Assembly (NCBI GenBank): GCA_017165825.1
Contig: CM029372.1
Span: forward strand, 22,579,068-22,643,067
Length of the DNA: 64,000 bases
Direction of reading: 5' to 3'
From: Hepsetus odoe
Taxonomy: Eukaryota > Chordata > Actinopteri > Characiformes > Hepsetidae
Positions 49,698 through 61,909 of the stretch are shown in pieces. How positions within the stretch are numbered: the stretch's first letter is position 1; every line of letters starts with the position of its first letter. The position numbers and the translations under genes were made by a program. The notes under the pieces are model-generated. The model was given only the letters and a program-made list of their open reading frames with translations. It searched no databases and was not told the DNA's origin.

Positions 49698-52600
49698 GGT
49701 CAAAAACCTCCCCAATCAAGTCATGAGGTTTGTTGCCAAGTGATGGCTTTATTGAAGGAATTGCAACTATATAGCCCCCACAAACGTTAATGTGAACTAA
49801 ATGTAATTGTACAATGTTGTCTTGACTCTAATTTATCAAACAAACTAGCATCTTCAAGTCTTAAGTAGTGAAAGCTCAATTATCTTTACAAAATAATGAA
49901 TGAAAATAGATTTTTAAAAAGCTGGAAAAGTAACACACTAATCTGAAGTCACTGTGTGTATGTGACCTCAGAGGCTACTACTAAGCTTCTGCCAATGAAG
50001 CCAGGCCTCCAGCATCCTCCTGCTTTAGCCCAGTTTCTGGACACAATTATGGCTCTTTAGTGAACAAATACAAAGCTCGGCCAAAAATTCTGCCAAACCA
50101 CAACTCTGTGGCCTTGGTCTGCAGCCCAAAACCATGCATGAGGGACATGCAGGATTCCATCTGGTACCTGAGCGAACCCAAGGTTTTAACCATTAAAGCT
50201 CATTCCATAACTCCTTGGGGGCTGTGGATTAATGGTGTGTCTGAAGGATCTGAACATTCATGGGTTAACATAACAAACGTAAAGCATGCAATGCATGTGG
50301 TATAATACCCTCATAATGTAATGAGTGATTAGGAAAGAAAATAATTGCAAGTTGTTGTACTTGGCATGCAAAGCATAGTTAGTTATCCTACATGCCTTAC
50401 TAAAGCAGACATATACATGAGAGAAAGATTTATAGCAAGGGTAGGGTATAGTAAGTCAGATTTTTGCAAATGACCTCTTTCTACTCTCTTACAAACATGT
50501 AACAGCACTCACAACAAATCCACCACCACAACATTATCTTTAATCTAATTTTCATATGATACATTGCCTGTATTGAGTCAAGGTGTGGACACACCCCTCA
50601 GAAACATTACGACACCGTTATTATTCTCCAGGTGCAAAGAAAGTCCATGTCCTGGGTGAGTGGATGGAATGGTCTGTGGTTGGCTGAGCACCATTTTCTA
50701 GGTATCTCCGAATTTAGCCTTTGGGGGAAGATAACTGCTATTCCCCCTTTTCAAACCACACACACTATTCATACTTCTGCTGTGCATTGCTCAACAAAAT
50801 GGGCCAATATGAGGCTCATTTATTTGACAAAGTGCACACTGAGCAAAATATCTGCTTGAGACATGTAAGGAAAACAGAGAAATGCTGCGTTGTCTTTGCT
50901 TCTGTGAGGAGTATAGCATTCCCCACATTCATTTTACACATATTTACAGCAAGCTTATATCATGTTCCTTTTAATCCAGTTAATGCTTTTAATGCTTGCT
51001 TGCCAAATTTAGGAAATCAGATTTCTGAAAAAGTGTGGTTTAATTAAACACATTCATTTAAAATGCTCCTAAAATATTTTTGTACTCTTTTAGATGGTTT
51101 TTTTAAGTGATAAAGTTGTGGAAATCTGGGCAAAGATGCTAGACTACGCTCATGGGAGATCAGACAACAAGCAAAAAACGAACAAAAGCAACTGCAAAGA
51201 TGAAAGCTCCCCTGCCAAAGCTGTATGAACATGTGTGAGAATGAAAGCGCTGCTATCATGCAGGAACTGAATCCATTGACTGCACAGATGATAAAAACTC
51301 ACTGGATTAAAAGATTGTCACATGCATCGTTACTGTTCTACTACTTGGTTGTAATTCATGAACAAAACAGAATCAGTCACGTCAAGCAAGGATTACAGCA
51401 GTCAGTGGAGATACGGCCACTCTTTCATGAACTGGGTTCACATTTTTAACTACAGTTTTAATCCTTGTTTGGGCATGTTGCTTTTGCTCCACTGTGAATA
51501 CTGGGGTTTGGAGATTTTGATAGTGCCCTATGTTTCATCATGTCCATTGAACCAGCCACATAGTGAAATAATCAACTAATTTTTCATTTGTCATGGGTCA
51601 TATATTTACATTAACTGATAAGATCTTAAGTGGATGTGAGGGTCAGTGAATGCAGGAAACTATTCACCCTGTGGAAATCATGTGCTTTTTTTTTGTGCTG
51701 GTACATGCGAACCCAGTGTTCAGACGATAACAATTATGTTGAATTACAAGAAATGATTACATTCTGATTGAAGCTTATGAAGCCATTCATGTATAAATGT
51801 ATAAAGAAATGTAAAATTTAGAAAATAAGACGAATGACATAAAATCCCACCAAAAACAATACTGAAATTAATCACGGTCACTTGAATTGATAGTCAAATA
51901 AAAATTAAAATAAGTGTGTCGGTAGTAATCAGCCTTAAATAAAAACGATACATCTGTATCTATAGGACCTTAATATTCAATGGACATCTGTGCAGATGTT
52001 TGTTTATATTGGTTTTGAGCAAAAATTTGAAGGGTGCATGAAATAGTTTCCCAGGAATAATGTATTCGTCTCAAAATGCTCCAAAAATGTGATGTTCTGA
52101 TCATGCTTCTGATCACATTAGGAGATCAGTGGCTGGTGTGTTACTGAACTCTCCTCGAACTCTGGCTCTGTAGCACAGCTGAATTTATGCAACTAGGTCG
52201 TGTGTGCGGGGAGATGGGCTTCGCTTGCAGCCGCCTGCTGCTCACGCTCTCCGACGCTTCATTAGGGAGCTCCACGCAGGCATTTTCAAATGGAATCCAT
52301 CATGCCAAAGAGATTGAAATCCAAGCAATTAAGAGACACCCCTCTGTTCCAGAAAGACACTGGGGAAGGAGCATAGAGAGATATCTCTATTACTCATGTC
52401 TCTAGAATAACGGCCATGGTTTTTATCAAGCTCAGCTCCTGCTGTCACCACTGCTCACACACCCTCATAGTCTGGCCGTGTAGCATTTTGGTCTCAAAAC
52501 AGGGTACCCATGTGATGGCACAATGAATCATTTAGCCAGTTTACCCATCTCGGTGAAGTTTCAACCATATTCCTCCCACCAAATCAAGCTATGCATGATT

Positions 52601-52755
52601 TTGTGACTCTGCTGGGATGTGTTCATTAGAATATATAAAAAGTATGGCTTAAGAGTTTAATAACCAACATTAATCAACCAACAATGACCTTGAAATTGTT
52701 CATATAAGCAACAGTCACTGTAACACTGCAGTGCCAACCTGCATTAGCATGTGCA

Positions 52756-52975
52756 TTCGGGGGTGGGGGTGGTGGTGGTCTAGTGGTGGGGTACTTGCCT
52801 CTGGATCAAGAGGTCCCAGGTTCATATCCCACCTCTAGCACTACCACCACTGGGTCCCTGAGCAAGACCCTTAACCCTGAGTGTCTCCAGGGGGACTGTC
52901 CCTGTAATTAGGACGTGAAAGTCGCTCTGGATAAGAACATCTGCGAAATGCCGTAAATGTAAATGTAAATGTGCA
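52756..52975 (+). mobile_element. SINE family B, full length
   Basis: Head ggtggtctagtggtggggta, ccacctctagcactacca, body gagcaagacccttaaccctg, tail aaatgccgtaaatgtaaatg. atgtgca at 52749-52755 and 52969-52975 is a likely target duplication. Confidence 0.9.
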
Positions 52976-53876
52976 CATCAGCTATAACTGCATGTTTTTT
53001 GGTTTGTTTTCCCACATAACCACAACTAAGTGAAATACTATTCAACCTGAAAAACCATTCTGCATCAGCCTGCTGGCCATTGCAGTGCTCCTGTGTTCTC
53101 AAAGCAGCTGTTTAAACTAGAGTCAGACATGCAAAGCTGCAGTTTAAGTGCAATTTAATGTGTGAATGCAGCTTCAGGTCTATTTTTTGCATGCTAAATG
53201 AAACTTGAAGCATGTATGAAGTATTGATATAACACAAAATATGCATGTTGGTAGAAAACTACCCTGAAGTGTTGACACACCCATGTTTAAACCTTAAAAG
53301 TCAGGCAATTATAGATAAGTGTTCAAAATTATTATTAATTAATCAGTAAAGGTGTGTTCCACCTAATTAAATCAAGGAATAGAAATCAACCCAGGGTATT
53401 GAGTCCAGAGCTAAATAGACAATGGGCACCGTAACTCTAATGGACATTGCAAGAAATAAGAATTCCTTGATATGAAGCACATGGATGGAACTGGCTATGA
53501 TCAATCTCACTACCTAACAACAAACATGATAACTCTAATTGGGTATTAATGCTATACAAGCAGAGCACGCCCTCATTCTCTCATTAGATCAGTGCAACTG
53601 AGACATGGGGCAGCTATCCATATTAAATATCAAAACACATTGTTAAACTAGACTTTAAGAAAATATTGACCATGCTGAACATATTTTCATGACATTGTTG
53701 CTGTCTGAATTAATTCTCCCAAATTGTTCACAGTTTCGACATTTGGCAAAGATCAGTGTTACACTTGTACTTGGGTCTTTAATCAAAAAAGGATTTTAGG
53801 AATGGGTAAAGATCATTTTTACCAATCAAAAAAGGAAAACTGAAAAATCGTAATGGTTGTTTTCTGTCAGAGTTCA

Positions 53877-54002
53877 CCAGAGCAGTTATGGGGATGATGC
53901 ATTGCTCAAGGGTACCTCAGGGCTACCTACTGGTAAAGGGTTTGAACCCACAATCTTTCAATCCTGCGGCCAACTCCCTAACCACTAGGCCACCGCTGCC
54001 CT
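53877..54002 (-). mobile_element. SINE family A, head half
   Basis: Minus-strand ttgctcaagggtacctcagg through the head ctaaccactaggccaccgct. Confidence 0.8.
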
Positions 54003-55475
54003 ATAGGGTTAGGTTTAACCTAAATTAGCCTAATCCAGAGATTTAGGCCTATTCTTTTAACATTACAACATTTAACAACTATTCTAAATTGAAGTGTTAG
54101 TGCAGAGTTGACAAGTCCTAGTTATGGACAGTAAAATACAGTGTGTTGCACGTCTTTATTGTTAATCAATATGTTGAATGAGGCCACGTTTAAATTATTC
54201 AGACTTTAATTCATATTAATTTATAATAATATAAGCAAAAGGAAAAAAAACAAAGAAAAAATGTTCTGTGTTCAATCTAGTAACGACTGGGCGTTCCAAC
54301 AATGCACTGCTAAAGTATCGATCACATACCTCAGTGCTCGGCCTGTGGGAAAAGTGTGTTATATCTCTTTGAGAACTTGATTGCACTGCTAGCAAAGGCT
54401 ACTCATGGTTTTGAAAATGAGTGCAGAAGTCATAATGAGAGAGCCATGCACTTGGAGAGACAAAACAGAGGTCTGTCCAAAAAAGGCCTCTAAAACTTAA
54501 CTGTCTTGAACTGCGGCCTGTCTGGCAATCCCAAAACCATCCAACAAGTCACTGCCTCTAAACCATGTAATGACAAACACATAAGGATTCAGCTTGGGTT
54601 ACTGATAGCTCAATATCAGCACCATTTTCATTTTGTCCTTCCCGGTCTTTGAGGCTAGACTCCCATCTCAGGGAGATTTAAGGGTCCCTGCTCTGCTGTA
54701 AGTCAGGTGCAGACAGCCTGGAAGTATGCACTCTGCGCTCAGCTGTGTGTAGTTTGGAAACACATTAACTGACCTAAAAAAAAAAAACTTTTTTTTTTAA
54801 CTCTGCCAAATCAAATTTTAAAATAACAGATTCTTTTTTCTTTTTTATTCACAAGAATGTGGCTTATACATGTGCAAACAGTTGAACTGTCAGGAATTTG
54901 CATTGTTTTCTGCACTTTTTTTATTAAAGTGGTCAGCTTTGGGCAAAGGCACATAAAGAGAAATGTTATTTGTTAGGAAAATGACATTCAAAAATAATGC
55001 TAAGTGAGAGCATCTGTTTTCCCACTAGAGGTGATGGAGAGAGAAGGAGAAGGAAATACAGACAGAGAGAATTTCCATGATTGGACTCGTCTACTGCACA
55101 CATGAAAAAGGGTGAAATCCCCAGCAGCAAATTGGCAGCACAAATATCCGGAACTCACTGCAATCACTCCTTTAATCAGCTACAATAACACCGTTCAGTG
55201 GATTCAGACGCACTGATGGCTGCGATGTGTGGGTGGTCGACTGCCAATGAGCATCGAAGCGCTTACTGTATAAAAAGTGAAAAATCTATGGAAGGTTGTC
55301 TATGGCTTAGATTCAACATCAATACCACTTCTTCCTTCATCATCATCATCTTCATCATCATCATGGAGTAATACAGTCAGATCCTTTTCATTTCTGCACA
55401 AGACTTTCTTCATCTGAGATTCTTTTGCAGCTTTGCTGACTGTATATTATATATTTTTTAAATATTATATATTTA

Positions 55476-55726
55476 GGGCAGCGGTGGCCTAGTGGTTAGG
55501 GCGTTGGCCAGAGGATCGGGGGTTCGAACCCCTTCCCAATAGGTTGCCCTGAGGTACCCTTGAGCAAGGTGCTGTCCCCATCTCACTCCTCCCTGCGATG
55601 GGCTGGTGACCTGTCCAGGGTGTGTCCCACCCATCCTTTGCCCTGTGTGCGCTGGGTTGGACTCCAGCACTCCCCCGTGACCCCGTTTGGGACAAGCGGC
55701 AGACAATGACTGACTGACTGACTGAC
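55476..55726 (+). mobile_element. SINE family C with 10-base target duplication
   Basis: Head ggtggcctagtggttagggc, gggttcgaacccc, tail gatgggctggtgacctgtcc, ending in tgac repeats rather than ggat repeats. The flanks are tatatattta at 55466-55475 and 55727-55736. Confidence 0.93.
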
Positions 55727-55736
55727 TATATATTTA

Positions 55737-55920
55737 AGCACAGCGCACAGTGAACCTCAACGAAATGCAGCCTATGCGTTTCACCCATACACTCACGTGC
55801 AGTAGGGGGCAGCTATTTAAAGCACCCGGGGAGCAGTGATGGGGACGGTACCTTGCTCAGGGATACCTCAGGGCAACCTACTGGTCTGGGATTCAAACAA
55901 ATGATCTTCTGATCCTGGGG
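55737..55920 (-). mobile_element. SINE family A, 3' end lost next to the SINE C
   Basis: Minus-strand agcacagcgcacagtgaacc through gatcttctgatcctgggg. The usual A tail end (gtgaaagtgac) is absent where the C copy adjoins. Confidence 0.85.
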
Positions 55921-56651
55921 AGAAGAATGATTATGTAAAAAATATGCAGTTTTTTATTCTTAATTATCGTCAAAACCCATGATGTGATACATCATTTATT
56001 AAAATGATGATAAATGTCACACTGGAAACCTCTACTGTGCTATCACCTTTTACAAAATAAATCAGAAAATTTCATTAGAATTAAAATACATTTTTAAATA
56101 TTGCTCTAAAACTGTGCAAAGAGACTTCTGATGGCAGTCCCAATCATCACAGACCCCTTGTAAACGTTCAAAGGCCTCAACTCTAATCCACAAAGTAGTT
56201 TGTTACTATCAGATTATAATAAAAGAAACTTCCTGACTTATTCATGAACAGGACAGGTCAACAAGCTCCAGGGCTCTTTTTTAGTTTTCTGAGAGGACCT
56301 GCGCAATAACTTGAGGCTTGAATGCAGCCTGCAAGTTCATCAGCTCTGGACTGTAATATTTCCCCAAACACTTAGCATTTAAACAATGTGGTAAAGTGTT
56401 TAGTTAAACTGAAAATACAGCTCCTGCAATTTGAACGTTTCACTCTTCCTGAATGTGATTTGGAACAGCAACTGTTCTGGCATGCCTACATCTGATCATA
56501 CGTTGCCCGTCCAAATAAAAGTTGCACAAATTTTCCAGAATGCAGATCAGTAGGCCTTTCATAAGGTCATCTGTACAAACACTATTAAAACAAACATGTA
56601 ACATGAAATGAATCAAAATTGCTCATTTGAAATAACAGTTTCAAATCAAAT

Positions 56652-56818
56652 AGCGAAAGCAACTATTTGTCATTGTGAAACACAGCATAGCACACAGTGA
56701 ACCACAACTAAATGCATCCTCTGCTTTTCACCCACGCACAGACGTACAAAACTGGACAGCCATATCCAGAGCCCGGGGAGCAGTATTTGGGGCGGTACCG
56801 TCCTCAATGATACCTCTA
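56652..56818 (-). mobile_element. SINE family A, headless
   Basis: Minus-strand gcgaaagcaactatttgtca, gcccggggagcag and a changed gtaccgtcctcaatgatacc; no head. Confidence 0.75.
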
Positions 56819-57241
56819 GGACACAAAGCTCCAAGTACACATACATAAGCTCTAAATAAAAGGAGCAATCACATAGAAGTTTCATGACTTTTCACTGAGA
56901 GGCTGGATGGGTAAAGTCCATTTAACGTCAAATCTGACTCAAATGGACATTTACATCTTCCTGGTTGTCTCAAAAAGTTTATGATTGCATTGCATATGGG
57001 ACCAGGGTTCCATTTTCAAAATAATTTTAGTCAACTGATCAAAAAGCCCCCAAGCAAAGTCTTATTTACTTGTTGTAATTGTAAACATTCAATGACCCTT
57101 AAACCATATCATTACAGCAAATAGCTCATTGGCTTGTGATAAACAGTAATTGCCATAATGAGTTTAACCAGTCCACTGGCTAATGTTACTTTCAGGAACA
57201 AAATACTGGGAATTCTTACTAACACTCTAATAAACTTATGC

Positions 57242-57358
57242 TCACTCATTATTTTAGCCGTTTATCCTGAGTAGGGTCGCGGGTGGTGCTGGAGCCTAAC
57301 TGAGCCTTTCAGAGGGCAAACCCAGAAACCCAGAGAGGTTGCCAGTACATCACTGTGT
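57242..57358 (-). mobile_element. old C-type tail fragment
   Basis: Minus-strand gtttatcctgagtagggtcg, ggtggtgctggagcc and gaggttgccagtacatcact. Confidence 0.55.
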
Positions 57359-58641
57359 AAAAAAAACCTTCTGCTTATAAAATGAAAGCCCACCCACAAG
57401 AGGCAATCCTGTCGCTTACTGAGACTCTGAGCTTGCCAGATTATACGATAAACCTAGAATGCTGGTGTGAGAAGTCATTGTGGATATTATGCTGGTTGTG
57501 TTTCCCCAGAGAAACACTGCCTTAATGAAAACCTCATGAACTCATTTGTTCTCACTGTAAATGAATCCAGTGCGACAGATCCCTGGTTGAGCTTTCTCAT
57601 AGTATATAAACTGCACATTTTCTTCCAAAAAGACTAAAAGAGTTTAGTGCCAGATGTACGGTGTAGTTAATAGTCTAGACATACTATTTACTCATTGACT
57701 GGGCAACTGAGATCAATAATGAAAATAGGTCAACATATGGATTTTTCCTACTATCTCAGAGGACTGCCTGAATTTTTGTTGCATGCCAAGATGAAACAAC
57801 ACAACACAGTGCAATGTGCAATGTGCCTGTTAAAACTGTTTGAATGCAGATTTAAGTCTCTGGCTTACATCAGAGTCTGGAGTTCCAATCAGGAACGCTT
57901 CAGCTGGACTTTACTTCAGTAACAGATGCTTTATGACAAAGACTGCACTCAACAACTCCAACCACAAGCATACACAATGGAAGCACTCGGGATGACAAGT
58001 TTGTAAATGTGGATTTGTTCTTGCAGAGGATGTACTAAAAGCTTTCCTCAGGCTGCCACTGGGACGCTGCAAGTTGATTATGATACCATTACAACAGTTT
58101 TGCCTGAAACCCGTCTTCTTGCTTTGTTTAGCAGCAGGGTGTGTCGACAACACTGTTGCTCTTACAATAGTTTATGAATGTAGCCAGATAAAACTTTTTG
58201 TTTCTTTCTAGAGTTGCAAAACTGAGTATCTTAACTTTCCAATATTGGATCATATTTAAAATATATGGTTAAATTATATCACCATGGCTGCGTCCGAACA
58301 CTTTCAACAACACAGAACTACACATCAAGAAAAGCAGACAGTAATGGAAGACAGTCATTGGACAAATGAACACAACTGGAGAAGATCACTAAATGGCTAT
58401 TCTGTTAAGTCAACTTTCATGACAGTGATGGGGAGCAATTATACTCTCTCAACCATAGATCCTAGAGGTATCAACAAGAACACTTAACATATTATGGCCA
58501 CTTAAAGGCTATTTAAACAGATATAAAAGTTAGATTTCTCTGTAAGGCTGATTAGGTGCACCAGAAGTTAACAAACAGGACTCAAATGTCGATGCATCTT
58601 GACAGTTCATAAATGTGGGACAGATGTTCATTAGTTAGTGT

Positions 58642-59503
58642 TCTTCTTCTTCTTCTTCTTCTTCTTCTTTCAGCTGCTCCCATTTGGTATCGCCAAAACA
58701 GATAAACCATCTCAATTTCCTCCTGTCCTCTGCATCTTCCTCTGTCAAACCAATTGCCTGCATTTTCTCTCTTTAACATCCATTAACCTTTTCTTTTTCT
58801 TTCCTCTTTTCCTCTTTTCTAGCAGCTCCATCCTCAACATCCTCCTCCCAATATAATCTGCGTCTCCCCTCTGTACACATTCAAACCAACACAACCTTGC
58901 TTCTCTAACTTTGTCTCCAGAATGTCCAACCTGAGCTATCCCTCTAATATACTAATTTCTAGCATACTGCTGTTCACTAATCATAACCTCTTTTCTTCCA
59001 CTACTTTTTCCCATAACTTCATGTTGTGGCTGATCAACTTTATCCCTCTATGGTTACTACAGATTTGCATAACATCCTTAACCTTGAAAATCAGTATTAG
59101 TTCACGTATCCTCCATTCTTCAGGCATCCTCTCACTTTCCAATCTGGATAGAAACTCTACTGCCATCTCTCCTAAACACCTCCATGCTTCCACCAGTAAT
59201 CTGGACCAACAGCCTTTCCATTCTTCTCCTTACATCCAGCTTGCTAATTCGCTGCACTTCCTGGTTCACTATCCTCACATCATCATCCCTCTCTCTCATT
59301 CTCTTCATTCTTCAGCCCCTAAGGTTTTCTTTCCATTTTCTGAACACGCACTGCGTGTTTGAGTATTTTCGTTTCTACCCTTTATTGTTCTGACCTGCTG
59401 CACATATTTCCCAGCTTTATCTCTCTGTCTAACCAATCGGTATAGGTTCTTTTCTCCCTCCTTTACTGTCCAACCTCTCATGCAATTCACCAAACACCAT
59501 ATC

Positions 59504-59505
<2 letters not shown>
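58642..59505 (-). mobile_element. RTE-like LINE copy with internal deletion
   Basis: The 3' part (58642-58980) matches the 3' end of the element at 8647, ending in a (TTC)n tract on the plus strand. It jumps at about 58980 to the upstream reverse-transcriptase start, with CLGEMAVEFLSRLES, ERMPEEWRIRELILIFK and NHRGIKLISHNMKLWEKVVE. The intervening palm domain (FADD) is missing. Confidence 0.82.

Positions 59506-59506
<1 letters not shown>

Positions 59507-59563
<57 letters not shown>
59507..59563. repeat. (AT)n microsatellite
   Basis: AT run directly at the 5' edge of the LINE fragment. Confidence 0.95.
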
Positions 59564-59570
<7 letters not shown>

Positions 59571-59744
59571 TATTATATTATGTTATAATAATTTACAAGA
59601 GAACTATAACAAAATTTAATCTCTGAAGCTCACTGTGGAAAAATAAAATATTATTTGTGATACATAATAATAAAAGTCCTTTGAATCATTAAAACAGACA
59701 AATAAAAATTACAATCTAAAGTTCCTAATATTTTCTGGGGTTTG

Positions 59745-59873
59745 TTAAAGTCGCAGCAGGTCGAGTCTGTGGTCCTGAAACCCGAGCTGGTCGGTGAGGG
59801 TCTCGGGCTGCAGATGGAGATAAAGGTATTTGGATAAAAGCCGTAAATAATTGAACACGGAGAGCGCGTGCAT
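59745..59873 (-). CDS. small ORF of 42 residues beside the CCAAT region; unidentified
   Basis: The frame begins MHALSVFNYLRLLSKYLYLH and ends DHRLDLLRL before TAA. The second half is GC-rich with several CpGs, unlike the AT-rich flank. I recognise no family. It could be a chance frame in a CpG-island shore, a 5' leader ORF, or part of an exon: on the minus strand ttatctccatctgcag before CCC GAG also resembles a splice acceptor. Confidence 0.15.
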   Translation of the reverse strand: MHALSVFNYLRLLSKYLYLHLQPETLTDQLGFQDHRLDLLRL

Positions 59874-59919
59874 GATATTGTCTTTTATTCTGCCTGTTAA
59901 TCTAAAGAGGCATCGCGCA

Positions 59920-59947
59920 GCTGATTGGCTGAGAGGAGGGGCGGGCC
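59920..59947 (-). promoter_or_regulatory. GC box and CCAAT box, oriented for minus-strand transcription
   Basis: On the minus strand a GC box (ggcccgcccc) is followed about 10 bases later by agccaatcag, a full NF-Y type CCAAT site. An AT-rich aataaaag lies about 30 bases further (59882-59890). It is close to the CpG island and upstream of stox2 in the same direction. Function is inferred. Confidence 0.35.
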
Positions 59948-60321
59948 GGAGCTCCGCTCTCATCAATAATTCGGAGGCTTTTCCAGAGAAGTTTGGAAAA
60001 TGAGACGGGAAAAAAAAAAACAAAAAAACAATAACAAACTTGGAAAATAACCCTAGGCTGTTTAGAAGGAAAAAAAAGAAAAGAAACAAAGGAAAATAAC
60101 AAGGCAGGTTAGGGAAAAATATTTTAGAACTTAATAAGGTTGTTTAAAAAAAGGGAAAAAATAGACAGAATAATGCGGCAGATAAAACAAGAAAAGAAAA
60201 AGAGGAGAAAAGAATAAAACGGAAACGAAATGTATTCAAAAATATAAAAATGTTCTTTCCAAAAATGCCTGAACGCGCTTAGAATCCTTCAACCCGCCTC
60301 GTGCGTCTACTGTAACTTGTG

Positions 60322-60325
<4 letters not shown>

Positions 60326-60370
<45 letters not shown>
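60326..60370. repeat. (GT)n microsatellite
   Basis: GT run on the left flank of the CpG island. Confidence 0.97.
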
Positions 60371-60371
<1 letters not shown>

Positions 60372-60602
60372 AGAGAGGCAGGCGCGTGTGTGGCTCGCTC
60401 TCTGTATCCGGGTCCTGAGGGAGCGCAGCTCGAGCCCGCGCGGCGTGTTTCGGGCGGCTCGAGCGCTCGCCAGCTGCCAGCGCGTGCTGCCGCGCGGACA
60501 CCAGACACCCCGCGCGCCACGGGCCTCACACGCTCGCGCGCGGCCGCGGGGAGCCTGGCGGCACGGTGAGCTCGCGCGCTTAAGAGCCTTCGGGGCGACG
60601 GG
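60372..60602. promoter_or_regulatory. CpG island
   Basis: About 230 bases of very high GC with dozens of CpG dinucleotides, the only such block in the window. It is flanked by a GT tract (60326-60370) and a CA tract (60607-60676). Frames across it are open on both strands, as expected for GC-rich DNA, and I recognise no protein. On the plus strand gcacg/gtgagc at 60565/60566 looks like a donor. It may be a distal stox2 promoter or the start of an unidentified transcript. Confidence 0.5.
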
Positions 60603-60604
60603 AA

Positions 60605-60606
<2 letters not shown>

Positions 60607-60676
<70 letters not shown>
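60607..60676. repeat. (CA)n microsatellite
   Basis: CA run on the right flank of the CpG island; a (CAAA)n run follows at 60739-60768. Confidence 0.97.
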
Positions 60677-60677
<1 letters not shown>

Positions 60678-60901
60678 CATCTGGACAGCGAGGGACAGCA
60701 CTCCGATACACTGTAGAACTACACTGTGCACCTGCAACAAACAAACAAACAAACAAACAAACAAACACTTTTAGGCGCATTTAATCCAATTCCTGATCAA
60801 AGCAAAGCCGTTACCATGGAAATGGGAGGTGGGGTTGAGTATTATTTTAGGATCATATGTATTGACTATTATTACTGAATACAGCCTGGTTAAATTCGAT
60901 A

Positions 60902-60906
<5 letters not shown>

Positions 60907-60934
<28 letters not shown>

Positions 60935-60935
60935 A
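60907..60935. repeat. (AT)n microsatellite
   Basis: AT dinucleotide run. Confidence 0.95.
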
Positions 60936-61468
60936 TGTGTTTTTTTTTTATTTATTTGATTTTGATTATTTATTTGACCTATTTCTGACGGTTTTAAATA
61001 TAAAATTAGGCTTACTACATGGTAACTACATGGCCTACACTCCTCTTCCCATAATCACCTGCGCGCTGTGGGACCTGTGAGTGATGGGCATCAGAGATTC
61101 ACCTCCTGCTTCCTGATCTAAAGGGCTCTTATGATCTAGTACCTGATCTGATCTCTGGACATCATCAATAAAATGCTGGATTTACAAACCTGCACCTGTG
61201 ATTGGTTAGTCGGTACCTGAGTGACCCACCGAAGGTTTAAACCCCTCGAGCTTCAGACACTCACTGAAGAAAACCTGGAGTAACAGATTCCAGCCCATTT
61301 CTCACGTTTGAAATTTAAGCATTTAAAATATTTACATTGACTCGATGTTAATATTTAAGCATTTAAAATGGTAAAATCTAAATAGTATTTAAAATATTTA
61401 AGCATCTAAAAATATTTATATTGACCCAATGTTAATATTTAAGTGTTTACAATTTTATAAATAAAAGA

Positions 61469-61473
<5 letters not shown>

Positions 61474-61521
<48 letters not shown>
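61474..61521. repeat. (AT)n microsatellite at the gap edge
   Basis: The AT run stops at the N run. Confidence 0.95.
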
Positions 61522-61909
61522 NNNNNNNNNNNNNNNNNNNNNNNNNNNNNNNNNNNNNNNNNNNNNNNNNNNNNNNNNNNNNNNNNNNNNNNNNNNNNNN
61601 NNNNNNNNNNNNNNNNNNNNNNNNNNNNNNNNNNNNNNNNNNNNNNNNNNNNNNNNNNNNNNNNNNNNNNNNNNNNNNNNNNNNNNNNNNNNNNNNNNNN
61701 NNNNNNNNNNNNNNNNNNNNNNNNNNNNNNNNNNNNNNNNNNNNNNNNNNNNNNNNNNNNNNNNNNNNNNNNNNNNNNNNNNNNNNNNNNNNNNNNNNNN
61801 NNNNNNNNNNNNNNNNNNNNNNNNNNNNNNNNNNNNNNNNNNNNNNNNNNNNNNNNNNNNNNNNNNNNNNNNNNNNNNNNNNNNNNNNNNNNNNNNNNNN
61901 NNNNNNNNN
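61522..61909. other. assembly gap (388 N)
   Basis: Unresolved bases between an AT and a GA microsatellite. Any frame drawn through it is meaningless. Confidence 1.

Noticed and set aside
60236..60774. Long frames of 145-161 codons on both strands across the CpG island
   Set aside because: They consist of GT/CA dipeptide runs and GC-rich DNA with few stops. There is no family match and no consistent splice signals.
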